Shown: positions 51,948 through 60,092, counted from the stretch's first letter. The stretch: 64,000 nucleotides of DNA from Naasia sp. SYSU D00057 (GCF_017916505.1 NZ_JAFMSZ010000001.1:868001-932000), one strand, 5' to 3'. Notes: a model not told the origin generated them from the letters alone. Numbers and translations are program-made.

Positions 51948-52140
51948 CGCGGGTGTCCTTCGGGTCGGGCTTTGCGATTGCCACCGGCGGGCTGCTGACC
52001 CGAATCGCCCTTGATTCCGTCCCCCGAGCCGGCCCCTAGGGGAGGTCGGTCGTTCGGGGGACCGCCGATGACTGGGCCAACGTAGACCGGCCCTCCGACC
52101 CCGGCAAGTGCCCTTGATCCCGCTCCGCCCTTGCCGTAGA
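51948..52140 (-). promoter_or_regulatory. Structured leader upstream of the glycosyltransferase operon
   Basis: This stretch has no gene and shows unusual structure when read on the minus strand. Two interleaved inverted repeats occur: AATCGC (52003-52008) with GCGATT (51974-51979), and GACCCGAA (51997-52004) with TTCGGGTC (51959-51966). Their order is that of a pseudoknot or of two alternative stems, and the second ends next to the GAAGGA ribosome site at about 51957. The nonamer GCCCTTGAT occurs at 52007-52015 and 52110-52118. Together this could be a riboswitch-like control element. No named class was recognised. Confidence 0.45.
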
Positions 52141-52321
52141 ACGCGCGCGCCGCGCGCACGGCGGCGACCCCGGCAGGCCCCGCAAACGGGTCGCGATCAG
52201 GGGTTCTGCATACTGGGCGCAAGGGTGGCAGGGGTCCGCGCACCCTCCGCGGGTAAGGTCCCCGTAACCAGGCTTTTACAGACCGGCAACACGCCGGGAG
52301 CGCTGAACCGGAGGAAATGTC
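52141..52321. other. Intergenic remainder between the divergent glycosyltransferase and YbaK genes
   Basis: This stretch holds the promoter side of the YbaK-like gene. Alternating CG runs occur at 52142-52157. Nothing else supportable was found. Confidence 0.4.
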
Positions 52322-52786
52322 ATGAAACGGGGGCGCGATCGCGTGCGATCCGCTGCGCAATCGGCGGGGGTTGACATCGAGTTCGTCGAGCGGCAAGGAG
52401 CCCGCTCCCTCGAGGAGGCGGCGGGCCTTCTCGGCATCCCGCCGGCCGACATCGTGAAGACCCTCGTCGTGAAGCGGAAGGACGGCACGTTCCTCTTCGC
52501 GCTCGTGCCGGGCGACCGGCAGATCGCCTGGTCGAAGCTGCGCGGCGTGGTCGGCGTCAACAAGCTGCAGCTGCCGGACGCGGACCAGGCACTCGACGCG
52601 ACGGGCTACGAGCGCGGCACCATCACGCCGCTCGGCAGCAGCACGGCCTGGCCCGTCTACGCCGACGAGCGCATCGCCGGCCGGCGGATCGCCATGGGCG
52701 CCGGCGAGCACGGCGTGAGCGCCTTCGTCGACGCCGACGCCCTGGTGGCCGGTCTCGGCGCGACCCTCGCCGACATCAGCGACTAG
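52322..52786 (+). CDS. YbaK/EbsC-type aminoacyl-tRNA deacylase family protein (154 aa)
   Basis: Single-domain protein of the YbaK/ProRS-editing fold that hydrolyses mischarged tRNA such as Cys-tRNA-Pro. Conserved parts: VKTLVVKRKDGTFLFALVPGD (about residues 45-65), WSKLRGVVGVNKLQLPDA (Lys in the binding site), YERGTITPLGSSTAWPVYADE, and IAMGAGEHGVSAFVDADAL. Length is typical. GGAGGAAA stands before the ATG. It is read away from the glycosyltransferase operon and toward phoX. Confidence 0.93.
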   Translation: MKRGRDRVRSAAQSAGVDIEFVERQGARSLEEAAGLLGIPPADIVKTLVVKRKDGTFLFALVPGDRQIAWSKLRGVVGVNKLQLPDADQALDATGYERGTITPLGSSTAWPVYADERIAGRRIAMGAGEHGVSAFVDADALVAGLGATLADISD

Positions 52787-52814
52787 CCGGCCGGCCACAC
52801 CCGGCCGCGGGCCG

Positions 52815-52843
52815 GTTCACCCCTCGTTCACCCTGCGGTCACC
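52815..52843 (+). promoter_or_regulatory. PHO box upstream of phoX
   Basis: GTTCACC occurs at 52815-52821 and 52826-52832 and GGTCACC at 52837-52843, each separated by four bases, a strict 11-base period. This is the PhoP-binding pattern of actinobacteria, where direct GTTCACC repeats bind two PhoP dimers. It lies 56 bases before the phoX start. Confidence 0.85.
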
Positions 52844-52898
52844 GCCCCCTTCCCGACCTGGGCGAGGGTGGTCGGGAATCACCGAGGGGGACGATCCG

Positions 52899-54944
52899 AT
52901 GACACTCACGCCCGACCGCGTACGCCTGCTGCCGATGGCCGACCACGCCCGGGGGAAGCGCTCCCCCGTCACCTGCCGCCTGAAGTGCGGCGACGCCTGT
53001 CTCGGCCCGGAGTGCAACACGTCCGCCAACCCGACGTTCCGCTCGATCGCGAGCACCGCGTTCAGCCGGCGCGCGCTGCTCGGGATGGCGGCCGCCGGCG
53101 CGGTCGTGCTCGCGGCCGACCCGCTCACCGGGTCCTCCCCCGCGGCGGCGTCGCCGCGCGGTGGGCTGCCGTTCTCTCCGATCGCGCCCGTGCCGAGCAC
53201 CGTGGACGCCTTCACCGTGCCCGCCGGCTACCAGTGGCGGCCCGTCATCCGCTGGGGCGACCCGCTGTTCGCCTCGGCGCCCGCCTTCGACTTCACGCAG
53301 CAGACGCCGGGCTCCCAGGCGGCGCAGTTCGGCTACAACAACGACTACCTCGCGATCCTCCCCGACCGCACCGGCGGCGAGCGGACCGGAGTGCTCGTCT
53401 GCAACCACGAGTACTCGAATCCCGCCATCATGTTCCCCGCCTCGACGGACCCCGCAGAGCTGCGGCGCCGATCCGAGATCTTCAAGATGGCGCAGGGCAT
53501 GAGCGTGGTGGAGCTCACCCGCCGCAAGAAGGGCGAGCCCTGGCAGTACCGCGTCGACGGCGCGCGCAACCGCCGCATCACGGTCGAGAGCACCTTCGAG
53601 CTGACGGGCCCCGCCGCCGGATCCGCGCTGCTGCAGACCACGGCCGACCGCACCGGCCGGCGCGTGCTCGGCACTCTGGGCAACTGCGCCGGCGGCCTCA
53701 CCCCGTGGGGCACGATCCTCTCCGGCGAGGAGAACTTCAACAGCTACTTCTCGGCGGCCGACACGACCGCCGAGCGCCGCCGCTACGGCTTCAAGAAGCA
53801 GGCGACGGAGACGGGCTGGGAGACGTGGGACCCGCGGTTCGACGCCGACACGCCCGGCTACGAGAACGAGCCCAACCGCTTCGGCTGGATCGTCGAGCTC
53901 GACCCGCAGGACCCGTCCTCGACGCCGCGGAAGCACACGGCGATGGGGCGCCTCAAGCACGAGGGCGCGAACGTCATCGTGGCGGAGGACGGCCGCGTCG
54001 TCGCCTACATGGGCGACGACGAGCGCGGCGACTACCTCTACAAGTTCGTCTCGAAGGGCCGGTTCCAGAAGGGCGCCTCCGCGGCCGCCCGGCGCAACAA
54101 CCTCTCGCTGCTCACCGAGGGCGACCTCTTCGTGGCCCGCTTCTCCGGCGACTCCCCCGCCGCCGAGATCGACGGCACCGGGACCCTGCCGGCGGACGGC
54201 GCCTTCGACGGCAGCGGCGAGTGGATCCCGCTCACCCGCTCCGGAGCGAGCGCGGTGCCCGGCATGACGATCGCGCAGGTGCTCGTCCACACCCGCCTGG
54301 CTGCCGACGCCGTCGGGGCGACCAAGATGGACCGCCCGGAGGACGTCGAGCCGAGCCCGCGGACGGGCAAGGTCTACGTCGCCCTCACGAACAACACCGA
54401 CCGGGGCAAGCCGGGCCGCTACGGCGCGGAGGAGGCGAATCCCCGCAACAACAACCGCGACGGGCACGTCCTCGAGCTGACCGAGACGGCCGGACAGGCC
54501 GGCACGCGCTTCGGCTGGTCGGTGCTGCTGCTGTGCGGCGATCCCGCGCTGACCCCGAGCGCCTACCTCGCCGGCTTCCCCCGGACGCAGGTCTCGCCGA
54601 TCTCCTGCCCCGACAACCTCGCGTTCGACAGCGAGGGCACCCTCTGGATCTCGACAGACGGCCAGCCGGGCGCCATCGGGCGCAACGACGGCCTCTTCAA
54701 GGTCCCGCTCGAGGGAGCGGAGCGGGGGCACGTTCAGCAGTTCCTCGCGGTGCCGCGCGAGGCGGAGACGTGCGGCCCCGTGATCGACGACCAGGACGGC
54801 CTCGTCTACGTCGCGGTGCAGCACCCGGGCGAGAACGGCACCTACGCCGCACCCACGTCGCTGTTCCCGGACTACGCGGCGGCCAGCGCACCCGGAGTGG
54901 CGCATGCGCCCCGGCCGAGCGTCGTGCAGGTCTGGCGGGCCTGA
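52899..54944 (+). CDS. phoX: PhoX-family alkaline phosphatase (681 aa)
   Basis: Extracytoplasmic phosphatase of the PhoX/DUF839 type, exported folded. A Tat signal SRRALLGMAAAGAVVLAA lies unusually deep (about residues 56-73) after a 50-residue leader with a Cys-rich CRLKCGDACLGPEC segment. The catalytic domain shows GNCAGGLTPWGTILSGEENF, GFKKQATETGWETWDPRF, DDERGDYLYKFV, MDRPEDVEPSPRTGKVYVALTNN and LAFDSEGTLWISTDGQP. PhoX enzymes release phosphate from phosphate esters and need calcium and iron. The PHO box upstream implies induction by phosphate starvation. Confidence 0.94.
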   Translation: MTLTPDRVRLLPMADHARGKRSPVTCRLKCGDACLGPECNTSANPTFRSIASTAFSRRALLGMAAAGAVVLAADPLTGSSPAAASPRGGLPFSPIAPVPSTVDAFTVPAGYQWRPVIRWGDPLFASAPAFDFTQQTPGSQAAQFGYNNDYLAILPDRTGGERTGVLVCNHEYSNPAIMFPASTDPAELRRRSEIFKMAQGMSVVELTRRKKGEPWQYRVDGARNRRITVESTFELTGPAAGSALLQTTADRTGRRVLGTLGNCAGGLTPWGTILSGEENFNSYFSAADTTAERRRYGFKKQATETGWETWDPRFDADTPGYENEPNRFGWIVELDPQDPSSTPRKHTAMGRLKHEGANVIVAEDGRVVAYMGDDERGDYLYKFVSKGRFQKGASAAARRNNLSLLTEGDLFVARFSGDSPAAEIDGTGTLPADGAFDGSGEWIPLTRSGASAVPGMTIAQVLVHTRLAADAVGATKMDRPEDVEPSPRTGKVYVALTNNTDRGKPGRYGAEEANPRNNNRDGHVLELTETAGQAGTRFGWSVLLLCGDPALTPSAYLAGFPRTQVSPISCPDNLAFDSEGTLWISTDGQPGAIGRNDGLFKVPLEGAERGHVQQFLAVPREAETCGPVIDDQDGLVYVAVQHPGENGTYAAPTSLFPDYAAASAPGVAHAPRPSVVQVWRA

Positions 54945-54966
54945 CCGCCGCCCCGGTGACCCGCCG

Positions 54967-55010
54967 GCGTGCTCCTCGCCCTCCCCGATCCGGGACGGCG
55001 GGGAGCACGC
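54967..55010. terminator. Bidirectional terminator between phoX and the beta-helix lipoprotein gene
   Basis: GCGTGCTCC (54967-54975) pairs with GGAGCACGC (55002-55010) and the stem continues inward with CGCC/GGCG. The two genes converge here. Confidence 0.7.
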
Positions 55011-55030
55011 GCGGGGCCGGCGCCGACCGC

Positions 55031-56110
55031 CTAGGTGCAGAGCATGTTGCTTCTGCCCGCGGCGGCCCTCGAGGCCTCGTTGCTGCACTCGAACACGTTG
55101 CCCTGGCGCGTCCGGATCGAGTATCCGCGCCCGGGCCCGTTGACGTCGGCGACGTTGTCACGGAAGGTGTTGCGTCCGCCCCAGCCCTCCACGGCCTCGT
55201 GCGTCTCGAAGCCGTCCCCCGGCGAGTTCACGCCCGCGTTCTCCTCGATCAGCCAGCCGTTGCCCTTGATGTCGACCCACGAGTCGGCCGCCGACATCCC
55301 CGTCCCGTCGAACCGGTTGCCGCGGAGGATCCCGTCAGAGGTGCCCTCGCGCACGTCGACGCTCTCCGCCGTCGTCCCCGCGATGTCGTTCCCCACGATC
55401 GCGTTGCGATCGCTCGCGTCCGGGGCGCACGCGGTGACCTCGCACCACCGGGCCGCCGGCGTTCCGACGTAGATGCCCTCGCCGGACGCCGGCCGCCGCA
55501 GCCCGGTGCCCCGGATCGTGAGACCCGTGACGAGATTGTCGGTGCTGGCCCGCCGGAGGATCACCGCCTGATCCCCGACGCCGGAGACCGCGAGTCCGCT
55601 GAACACCGACCCGACCGTCCCCTCGGCGAGGATCCCCTTCCGGCCGTTGCGGACGCCGAAGCCGACCAGACGCCAGTGCTGGGCGCCGTCGAGACGGAGC
55701 ACCTCCCCGTCCTGCACGGTGCCGCCGTCGAGGACGGCGTCGGCACTGCCGCACACGTGAATGGGCCGGTCGGCGGTCCCCGACGCGGTGACGAGGAAGT
55801 TGCCCGAGTAGATGCCGGGCTCCAACGCGATGACGTCCCCGGCCCGTGCATGCCGCAGGGCGCTCTGCAGGGCCGGGGCCCCCGCGACGAGGACCGTGGC
55901 GGCAGGGCATCCGGCGACTGAGGGGCCGCTCGGCGGAGGAGGCGGCACCGCCGGCGAGGGCTCGCCCGGGCTCGCCGGCGGCGCGGTCGGGAGGCCATCG
56001 GCGGGCTGGACCGAGGTCGGGGCGGGCGACTGGGCGCCGCATCCCGCCGTGAGGAGCGCCGCGGCGACCAGCACGGCGCCGGACGCGCGAACCCGCCGAC
56101 GGTGATCCAC
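55031..56110 (-). CDS. Right-handed beta-helix lipoprotein, paralogue of the one at 47783 (359 aa)
   Basis: Lipoprotein signal ending in LTAGC with Cys24, a Pro-rich linker of about 50 residues, then beta-helix coils matching the protein at 47783-48829 almost coil for coil: IALEPGIYSGNFLVTASG, VLDGGTVQDGEVLRLDGAQ, GILAEGTVGSVFSGLAVSGVG, NLVTGLTIRGTG, IVGNDIAGTTAESVDV, GILRGNRFDGTGM and a final SNMLCT. A duplication of the surface-protein gene is indicated. Function unknown; carbohydrate binding or cutting is likely. It is not in an operon with the glycosyltransferase. Confidence 0.87.
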   Translation of the reverse strand: MDHRRRVRASGAVLVAAALLTAGCGAQSPAPTSVQPADGLPTAPPASPGEPSPAVPPPPPSGPSVAGCPAATVLVAGAPALQSALRHARAGDVIALEPGIYSGNFLVTASGTADRPIHVCGSADAVLDGGTVQDGEVLRLDGAQHWRLVGFGVRNGRKGILAEGTVGSVFSGLAVSGVGDQAVILRRASTDNLVTGLTIRGTGLRRPASGEGIYVGTPAARWCEVTACAPDASDRNAIVGNDIAGTTAESVDVREGTSDGILRGNRFDGTGMSAADSWVDIKGNGWLIEENAGVNSPGDGFETHEAVEGWGGRNTFRDNVADVNGPGRGYSIRTRQGNVFECSNEASRAAAGRSNMLCT

Positions 56111-56172
56111 GGCGGGTCACGGTAGGACCTGATGCCCCGCGGGACAAGAGGCGACCGGCGGCCGGAGCGGAC

Positions 56173-56346
56173 TCAGCCCGCGGGCACCTCGCATACCCCG
56201 TCGACGCAGACGCCGGCGCACGCGTCCCCGACGGCGAGGAGCCGGAGCCCGCTCGGGGCCTGCGGCAGCGGCAGTAGTGCCGGGAGCGCAGCGACGGGCA
56301 CCGTCTCGCCGGCGTCCGTCGCGGGCGACTCGGCGGAGGTGCTCAC
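56173..56346 (-). CDS. Small protein with three cysteines, coupled to the DsbA-like gene (57 aa)
   Basis: Its GTG start (56346) overlaps the DsbA-like stop as GTGA, the coupling seen elsewhere in the window. The 57 residues are acidic and Pro/Ala-rich, with a C-terminal ACAGVCVDGVC segment carrying three cysteines. There is no signal peptide or membrane helix. A metal-binding or thiol role next to an oxidoreductase is possible. It may also be a chance frame; the overlap and Cys pattern are the support. Confidence 0.5.
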   Translation of the reverse strand: MSTSAESPATDAGETVPVAALPALLPLPQAPSGLRLLAVGDACAGVCVDGVCEVPAG

Positions 56347-56993
56347 GCCGTCGCCTTCTCGTTCGCGACCTGCGCCAGCGCCTCGGCGAACACCGCGGCG
56401 TCCTGGGCCCCCGAGACGCCGTACTTGCCCTCGAAGACGAAGAACGGGACGCCGTTGATGCCGTAGGCGGCCGCCTGGGCCTGGTCGCCCCGGACCGCGC
56501 CGAGGTGCTCGTCGGCCTCGAGCGAGCGCACTACGTCCGCCCGGTCGAAGCCGAGCTCGTCGGCGAGGTCGGCGAGATCCTCGACCCGGCCGACGTGGCG
56601 GCCCTCGATGAAGTAGGCGCGGAGGAGGCGCTCCTTCATCTCCGCCTGGCGGCCGCGCTCCTTCGCGTAGTGCAGGAGCTGGTGCGCCTTCACCGTGTTC
56701 GTGTGCTGCAGCGCCTCGTAGTCGTAGTCGAGCCCGACGGAGCCGGCGATGCCGATCACTCGGTCGATCATCTGCTCCACCTGCGCCTTCGGCAGGCCCT
56801 TGTGGCCGGCGAGGAAGTCGGCGGCGCTGCCCTCGAAGTCGACCGGGGTGTCGGGCGACAGCTCGAACGAGTGGTACTCCACCTCGACGTCGCCGCCGAA
56901 CCGGCGGACCCCCTCCTCGAACTTGCGCTTGCCGATGTAGCACCACGGGCACGCGATGTCGGACCAGATGTCGACCTTCACAGAACTGCTCAC
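56343..56993 (-). CDS. DsbA family oxidoreductase, FrnE-type (216 aa)
   Basis: Thioredoxin-fold protein with an inserted helical domain and the active-site CPWC (Cys15, Cys18) in SDIACPWCYIGKRKFEEGV; the later conserved segments are GINGVPFFVFEGKYGVSGAQ with the cis-Pro. There is no signal peptide, so it is cytoplasmic, as other FrnE-like proteins with roles in oxidative stress or polyketide processing. The start is GTG 56993 (MSSSVKVDIW), and no clear ribosome site is seen. The small Cys-bearing frame at 56173 follows by a four-base overlap. Confidence 0.93.
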   Translation of the reverse strand: MSSSVKVDIWSDIACPWCYIGKRKFEEGVRRFGGDVEVEYHSFELSPDTPVDFEGSAADFLAGHKGLPKAQVEQMIDRVIGIAGSVGLDYDYEALQHTNTVKAHQLLHYAKERGRQAEMKERLLRAYFIEGRHVGRVEDLADLADELGFDRADVVRSLEADEHLGAVRGDQAQAAAYGINGVPFFVFEGKYGVSGAQDAAVFAEALAQVANEKATA

Positions 56994-57038
56994 AGCGAAG
57001 CCAACCGGGTCCGGCGCCGACGCATTCCCGGCAGGGAA

Positions 57039-57122
57039 TCAGTAGTCGAGGGAGCCCTCGTCGAGCGCCCGGCTGACCAGGACGGCCGCCGGCAGCGGCT
57101 GGGGAGCGGACGGCTCGTTCAT
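57039..57122 (-). CDS. Candidate 27-aa peptide between frnE-like and glyS genes
   Basis: ATG 57122 with GAGG a few bases upstream opens a 27-codon frame (MNEPSAPQPLPAAVL at its start) ending in SLDY. It has no membrane segment. The location between two genes on the same strand and the ribosome-site-like sequence are the only support, so this is a weak call. Confidence 0.25.
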   Translation of the reverse strand: MNEPSAPQPLPAAVLVSRALDEGSLDY

Positions 57123-57199
57123 GGACCTCGGCTTCCTCGGACGCGATGGGGTCACGCTAGCGCCGCCCGGCGCCGCGGCCGGACGACACGCGTGCACGG

Positions 57200-58582
57200 T
57201 CAGGCCCCGATGAGCCGCTCGGCGAGGTAGCCGTGCAGTCGGTCGATCGAGACGCGATCCTGCGACATGGAGTCGCGCTCGCGGATCGTGACCGCCTTGT
57301 CCTCGAGCGAGTCGAAGTCGACGGTGATGCAGAACGGGGTGCCGATCTCGTCCTGGCGGCGGTAGCGGCGGCCGATCGCGCCGGCGTCGTCGAACTCGAC
57401 GTTCCAGTCCTGGCGGAGGGTCGCGGCGATGCCCTTGGCGACGGGCGAGAGCTGCTCGTTGCGGGACAGCGGCAGCACGGCCGCCTTCACCGGCGAGAGC
57501 CTCGGGTCGAGGCGCAGCACGGTGCGCTTGTCGACGCCGCCCTTCGTGTTGGGCGCCTCGTCCTCGGAGTACGCGTCGACGAGGAACGCCATCAGCGAGC
57601 GGGTGAGGCCGGCAGCGGGCTCGATCACGTACGGCGTCCACCGCTCGTTGCGGGTCTGGTCGAAGTAGGTGAGATCGGCGCCCGAGTGCTTCGAGTGGGT
57701 GCTGAGGTCGAAGTCGGTGCGGTTCGCGATGCCCTCGAGCTCGCCGAACTCGCCGCCCTGGAAGCCGAAGCGGTACTCGATGTCGACGGTGCGCTTCGAG
57801 TAGTGGCTGAGCTTCTCCTTGGCGTGCTCGTACAGCCGCAGGTTGTCGGGGTTGATGCCGAGGTCGGTGTACCAGCGGAAGCGCTCGTCGATCCAGTACT
57901 GGTGCCACTCCTCGTCGGTGCCCGGCTCGACGAAGAACTCCATCTCCATCTGCTCGAACTCGCGGGTGCGGAAGATGAAGTTGCCCGGCGTGATCTCGTT
58001 GCGGAAGCTCTTGCCGATCTGGCCGATGCCGAAGGGCGGCTTCATGCGCGCCGAGTTGAGCACGTTCGCGAAGTTGACGAAGATGCCCTGCGCCGTCTCG
58101 GGACGGAGGTAGTGCATGCCGCTCTCGTCATCGACCGGCCCGAGGAACGTCTTCAGCAGGCCCGAGAAGGCGCGCGGCTCCGTCCAGGCACCCGGCTGGC
58201 CGGTCTCGGGGTCGCGGATGTCGGCGAGGCCGTTCTCCGGCGGGTGGCCGTGCTTCGCCTCGTACGCCTCGAGCAGGTGGTCGGCGCGGTAGCGCTTATG
58301 GGTGTGCAGCGACTCGACCAGCGGGTCGGTGAACACCTCGACGTGACCGGACGCCTCCCACACCTGGCGGGGCAGGATGACGCTCGAGTCGAGCCCGACG
58401 ACGTCCTCGCGGCTGCGCACGACGGCGCGCCACCACTGCCGCTTGATGTTCTCCTTCAGCTCGACACCGAGGGGCCCGTAGTCCCAGGACGACCGGGTTC
58501 CGCCGTAGATCTCCCCCGCCTGGAAGACGAACCCCCGCCGCTTGGCGAGGGCGATGACGGAATCGAGACGGGACGCGGCCAC
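57200..58582 (-). CDS. glyS: Glycyl-tRNA synthetase, homodimeric type (460 aa)
   Basis: Class II synthetase attaching glycine to its tRNA. Motif 2 is [20 protein letters not shown] (about residue 205-224), and motif 3 lies in [14 protein letters not shown]. The C-terminal anticodon-binding domain is present with [21 protein letters not shown] and [19 protein letters not shown]. The start is GTG 58582 ([20 protein letters not shown]), five bases after GGAG. It is the eukaryote/archaea-like alpha2 form, normal in actinobacteria, so no separate alpha and beta genes are needed. Confidence 0.96.
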   Translation of the reverse strand: MAASRLDSVIALAKRRGFVFQAGEIYGGTRSSWDYGPLGVELKENIKRQWWRAVVRSREDVVGLDSSVILPRQVWEASGHVEVFTDPLVESLHTHKRYRADHLLEAYEAKHGHPPENGLADIRDPETGQPGAWTEPRAFSGLLKTFLGPVDDESGMHYLRPETAQGIFVNFANVLNSARMKPPFGIGQIGKSFRNEITPGNFIFRTREFEQMEMEFFVEPGTDEEWHQYWIDERFRWYTDLGINPDNLRLYEHAKEKLSHYSKRTVDIEYRFGFQGGEFGELEGIANRTDFDLSTHSKHSGADLTYFDQTRNERWTPYVIEPAAGLTRSLMAFLVDAYSEDEAPNTKGGVDKRTVLRLDPRLSPVKAAVLPLSRNEQLSPVAKGIAATLRQDWNVEFDDAGAIGRRYRRQDEIGTPFCITVDFDSLEDKAVTIRERDSMSQDRVSIDRLHGYLAERLIGA

Positions 58583-58691
58583 AGGAGCTCCAGGTTCTGG
58601 CCGAGCTGGGTGCGCGGCCGGTCGAATGCGGCCACGAGTCTACCGGGGGCCGGGAGGGTGCCCCCGCCCCCGCCGCCCGGGCCGGGGTTCC

Positions 58692-58751
58692 GCGGGTCGT
58701 GCGGACAACTTGCGACGGTCTACCGGCGCGAGTCGTCCGCAGCACCCGCGG
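58692..58751. repeat. Family-1 palindromic repeat
   Basis: Arms 58692-58709 and 58732-58749 pair with three mismatches around a centre containing CGACGGTCTACCGG. It is very like the copy at 26735-26794, in the same orientation and of the same length (60 bases), and lies upstream of glyS, between that gene and the YdeI-like gene. Confidence 0.75.
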
Positions 58752-58758
58752 GATCCGC

Positions 58759-59358
58759 TCAGACCCGCCCTTCGGGCGGCCACGAGTTGGCGCGCTTGCC
58801 CTCGGCGGCGAGGCGCGCGGTCTCCTCGACACGGCGCGCCCGCGTGTCGGGCCGCTTGGCCTGGACGATCCACTCGAGGATCGCACGCCGGGCGGAGCGC
58901 GGGAACGCGTCCCACTGCTCCCGCGAGCCGGGGTGGTCGTCGAAGGCGGCGGCGAGGTCGTCCGGCACGATGGAATTCTCGACGTCGTCGAGGCCGGTCC
59001 AGGTGCCGCGGCTCTTCGCCTCCTCGATCGCGCGCTCCCCCGCTGCCGTCATCAGGCCCTCGCGGTGCAGTCGCTCGACGCGCTCCTTGTTGGGCCGCGA
59101 CCACATGCTGCCCGGCTTACGGCGGGCGAAGTACAGCATCGTGCGCTCGTCGTCGACGCGCTTCTGCGTGCTGTCCACCCAGCCGACGGAGAGCGCGTGC
59201 AGCACCGCGTCCTCGTACCGGATGGCGGGACGCCCGGTCGAGCTGCGCCAGGACACGAGCCAGACGGACGACTCCGACTCGGCGTGCTCGAGCAGCCACG
59301 CCCGCCACTGGTCCGGGCTCTCGAAGTGCACGCGGGGCGCTTCGTCGGGTCTCGCCAT
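58759..59358 (-). CDS. YdeI/OmpD-associated family protein (199 aa)
   Basis: Soluble protein of the YdeI group. Conserved parts: RYEDAVLHALSVGWVDSTQKRVDDERTMLYF (around residue 50), WSRPNKERVERLHREGLM (about 95-112), and the C-terminal FPRSARRAILEWIVQAKRPDTRARRVEETARL. Members are linked to antimicrobial-peptide resistance or outer-membrane traits in other bacteria but have no proved reaction. ATG 59358 follows GAGGAGG; an in-frame start further upstream at 59406 is less likely. It ends just before the family-1 repeat. Confidence 0.9.
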   Translation of the reverse strand: MARPDEAPRVHFESPDQWRAWLLEHAESESSVWLVSWRSSTGRPAIRYEDAVLHALSVGWVDSTQKRVDDERTMLYFARRKPGSMWSRPNKERVERLHREGLMTAAGERAIEEAKSRGTWTGLDDVENSIVPDDLAAAFDDHPGSREQWDAFPRSARRAILEWIVQAKRPDTRARRVEETARLAAEGKRANSWPPEGRV

Positions 59359-59443
59359 CGGGGCCTCCTCGTCGCCGATTCTGCCGGGCACCCCGGAGGG
59401 GCTCAACTCCCGGCGGCGGGACCGGCGCCGCTAGCCTGACGGG

Positions 59444-60010
59444 ATGCTCGGCGCCGCGGACCCTCTGCCGCATCGGCCGCGCCGCATCCTCGTCGCCGGC
59501 GTGACCGGCGCGGGCAAGACGACGCTCGCCGTGCGGATCGCCGACCTCACCGGCTCCCCGCACACCGAGATCGACGCGCTCTACCACGGCCCGGCGTGGA
59601 CCTACCGCGAGAGCTTCCTCGACGACGTCGAGGCACTGACGAGCGGCCCGGCCTGGGTGACGGAGTGGCAGTACCAGTCCGCGCGCCCGACCCTCGCCGC
59701 GCGCGCCGACCTGCTCGTCTGGCTCGACCTGCCCGCCCGCGTCGCGCTGACCCGCCTGATCCGCCGCACGGTGCGCCGCCGGCTGCGCCGCGAGGTGCTC
59801 TGGAACGGGAACGTGGAGGGCCCCCTCTGGGGCTTCTTCACCGGGCGCGACCACATCATCCGCTGGGCGCTGCGCACGCAGCGGAAGTACAAGCGGACGG
59901 TCCCCGCGCTCGAGGCGGAGGCCCCGCACCTCGTGATCGTGCGCCTCGCCTCGGCCGCCGACGTCGAGCGCTGGGTCGCCGGCCCGCTCACCGCCGCCGT
60001 CGGGCCTTAG
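59444..60010 (+). CDS. P-loop nucleoside/nucleotide kinase-like protein (188 aa)
   Basis: Small P-loop protein: Walker A GVTGAGKTTLAV (residues 19-30), then a lid-like YHGPAWTYRESFLDDVEAL region and LLVWLDLPARVALTRLIRR with a Walker B-like LLVWLD. It resembles adenylate-kinase-type ATPases annotated as topology modulation (FlaR-like) proteins. The substrate is unknown. TAGCCT lies six bases before the ATG and no ribosome site is present, indicating leaderless transcription. Confidence 0.88.
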   Translation: MLGAADPLPHRPRRILVAGVTGAGKTTLAVRIADLTGSPHTEIDALYHGPAWTYRESFLDDVEALTSGPAWVTEWQYQSARPTLAARADLLVWLDLPARVALTRLIRRTVRRRLRREVLWNGNVEGPLWGFFTGRDHIIRWALRTQRKYKRTVPALEAEAPHLVIVRLASAADVERWVAGPLTAAVGP

Positions 60011-60025
60011 CCGTCCCCGCTCGGG

Positions 60026-60091
60026 GCGGGAGAAACGTCCTCCCGGCAGGCGAAAGAACACCCGCGGCGACGACGTTTCCCCCGCGGCGAG
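60026..60091. repeat. Family-2 palindromic repeat
   Basis: GAAACG (60032-60037) and CGTTTC (60074-60079) frame a 48-base block that is shared with the copy at 62891-62938; a common CACCCGCGG/GACGACGTTTC part follows. It is between convergent genes and may also act as terminator. Confidence 0.7.
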
Positions 60092-60092
60092 G

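Noticed and set aside
51948-52140. A named riboswitch class (cyclic-di-GMP or cyclic-di-AMP) upstream of the glycosyltransferase
   Set aside because: I could not match the conserved cores of those classes by eye. Only the stem arrangement is reported.
52142-52157. Alternating CG stretch as a special structural element
   Set aside because: Short CG alternation is expected by chance at this GC content and has no associated feature.
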